Below are positions 7,735-8,052 of a stretch of DNA of 8,052 nucleotides, one piece after another. The DNA comes from Erysipelotrichaceae bacterium. GTDB taxonomy: Bacteria; Bacillota_I; Bacilli_A; Erysipelotrichales; Erysipelotrichaceae. The stretch's first letter is position 1. Each line of letters begins with the position of its first letter. Location of the stretch: positions 1-8,052 of the forward strand of contig JAFZQL010000110.1 of assembly GCA_017620435.1 (NCBI GenBank), written 5' to 3'. The translations under genes and the position numbers were made by a program. The notes below the pieces were generated by a model. That model searched no databases and was not told the origin of the DNA. It saw nothing but the letters and a program-made list of their open reading frames with translations.

Positions 7735-7758
7735 CAGTGGACCCCATATGGTTCACTG
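7735..7758 (+). repeat. Imperfect palindrome at the putative IS left edge
   Basis: CAGTGGACC (7735-7743) and GGTTCACTG (7750-7758) form a 9-bp stem with one G-T pair around the loop CCATAT. The TGGACCCC stretch at 7738-7745 resembles the TG-ACCCC starts of terminal repeats in IS3-family elements (IS150-like group), so the IS terminus is probably within a few bases of 7735-7738. The right end is outside the window, so the boundary cannot be confirmed. Confidence 0.45.
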
Positions 7759-7778
7759 GATAAAAAAGGGCCTTTATA
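7752..7778 (+). promoter_or_regulatory. Weak candidate promoter for the transposase gene
   Basis: TTCACT (7752-7757) and TTTATA (7773-7778) with a 15-nt spacer resemble sub-optimal -35 and -10 boxes. Initiation would fall near 7785, inside the 5' arm of the following hairpin. Matches this poor occur by chance in AT-rich leaders, so it rests mainly on position. Confidence 0.22.
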
Positions 7779-7780
7779 GG

Positions 7781-7809
7781 AAACTATCTCCATAAGGGGG
7801 TAGTTTTTT
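7781..7809 (+). terminator. Rho-independent terminator-like hairpin that also holds the orfA ribosome binding site
   Basis: AAACTATCTCC (7781-7791) pairs with GGGGGTAGTTT (7796-7806) around the loop ATAA. The result is an 11-bp stem with two G-U pairs, followed by an unbroken T run to 7809. It would end transcripts from the metabolic operon. The G-rich 3' arm (7796-7801) is also the only SD-like sequence for the ATG at 7812, 10 nt away, so folding would hide that site in read-through RNA. Confidence 0.8.
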
Positions 7810-7811
7810 AT

Positions 7812-8052
7812 ATGGCAAGCAAGGGACAGAAGTTTAATAAGTATCCGGAAGAGTTCAAGGAAGCTCTTAAAGCGGCTTATTTAAATGGAGAGGCGACATC
7901 GAATTCTATCGCATCGGATTACGGCGTTCCCATTAAAACCGCGAAAAACTGGGTGGCGCTTTGGAACAATCCCGAAAAATACGGGTCGAAGGGACTGAAG
8001 AGAGGAAGACCCAGGGATTCCGAGGTCGACTGGAAAGAGAGGTATGAGATCC
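7812..8052 (+). CDS. IS3-family transposase OrfA (N-terminal part, cut by window end)
   Basis: ATG at 7812 opens a frame that stays open for 80 codons to the window end; it is too short to show fully here. The first 50 residues look like a helix-turn-helix DNA-binding domain: YPEEFKEALKAAYLNGE (11-27), then TSNSIASDYGVPIKTAKNWV (29-48), the usual turn and recognition helix. Next come a Lys/Arg-rich GLKRGRPRD (60-68) and WKERYEI (74-80). That order, and the GRP-plus-ERYEI ending, matches OrfA of IS3-family elements in Bacillota, where OrfA binds the terminal repeats and is fused by frameshifting to the OrfB integrase (outside the window). The only ribosome binding site is the G-run inside the hairpin just upstream. 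Confidence 0.78.
   Translation, partial: MASKGQKFNKYPEEFKEALKAAYLNGEATSNSIASDYGVPIKTAKNWVALWNNPEKYGSKGLKRGRPRDSEVDWKERYEI

Larger units (their letters stand above)
7735..8052 (+). mobile_element. IS3-family insertion sequence, left part only
   Basis: The region holds a terminal-repeat-like TGGACCCC near 7738, a short non-coding leader with a strong hairpin, and the beginning of an OrfA-type transposase gene reading rightward to the window end. The left edge is approximate. The element begins about 50 nt after the stop of the PfkB-like gene and does not break any gene visible here. The right end, orfB, the frameshift site and any target duplication lie beyond the window. Confidence 0.6.

Noticed and set aside
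7581..7763. 60-codon plus-strand frame overlapping the kinase end and the IS edge
   Set aside because: It begins inside the PfkB-like gene in another frame, has no ribosome binding site of note and no recognisable protein features.
7765..7775. AAAGGGCCTTT near-palindrome in the IS leader
   Set aside because: Short, odd-length and without a loop; it cannot form a useful hairpin and has no known site to match.

Overview
The window is one compact, all-plus-strand gene cluster from a bacterium, followed by the start of an insertion sequence. The proteins and signals fit a low-to-moderate G+C Bacillota, perhaps a gut Erysipelotrichia or Clostridia member. The reasons are strong AGGAGG-type ribosome binding sites on nearly every gene, frequent AGA arginine codons, very short intergenic gaps, a BMP/nucleoside-type ABC importer, and an IS3-type OrfA of a style common in that phylum. 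The genus cannot be told from this sequence.

Layout: (1) 2-1312, the 5'-truncated tandem-domain ATPase of a simple-sugar/nucleoside ABC importer; (2) 1302-2420 and (3) 2420-3391, its two permeases, each overlapping the previous gene; (4) 3402-4574, a double-SIS-domain sugar-phosphate isomerase/deglycase-like protein; (5) 4589-5413, a BtpA/SgcQ-family TIM-barrel protein; (6) 5456-6709, a 12-TM MFS carrier of the oxalate/formate antiporter (OFA) type; (7) 6719-7684, a divergent PfkB/ribokinase-fold protein. From about 7735 an IS begins: an imperfect palindrome near its edge, a strong terminator-like hairpin (7781-7809) that also contains the ribosome binding site of the next gene, and the N-terminal 80 residues of an IS3-family OrfA (7812 to the window end). 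No gap between genes exceeds about 130 bases, and no RNA gene, CRISPR array or minus-strand gene was seen.

The first seven genes look like one operon: all co-directional, gaps from overlapping to 42 nt, and good Shine-Dalgarno (SD) sequences. The inferred theme is uptake and breakdown of a sugar-containing small molecule such as a nucleoside, N-glycoside or Amadori-like compound. The ABC importer would bring it in, the PfkB protein could phosphorylate it, the SIS protein could isomerise or cleave the phosphorylated sugar, the BtpA barrel could act on an intermediate, and the MFS carrier could exchange a carboxylate or second substrate. The kinase-plus-SIS pairing resembles fructoselysine (frl) logic, but gene content and motifs differ. 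The substrate is unknown, and the kinase lacks the usual catalytic aspartate (GCGN in place of GAGD), so this may be an uncharacterised pathway. A substrate-binding lipoprotein and a regulator would be expected upstream, outside the window.
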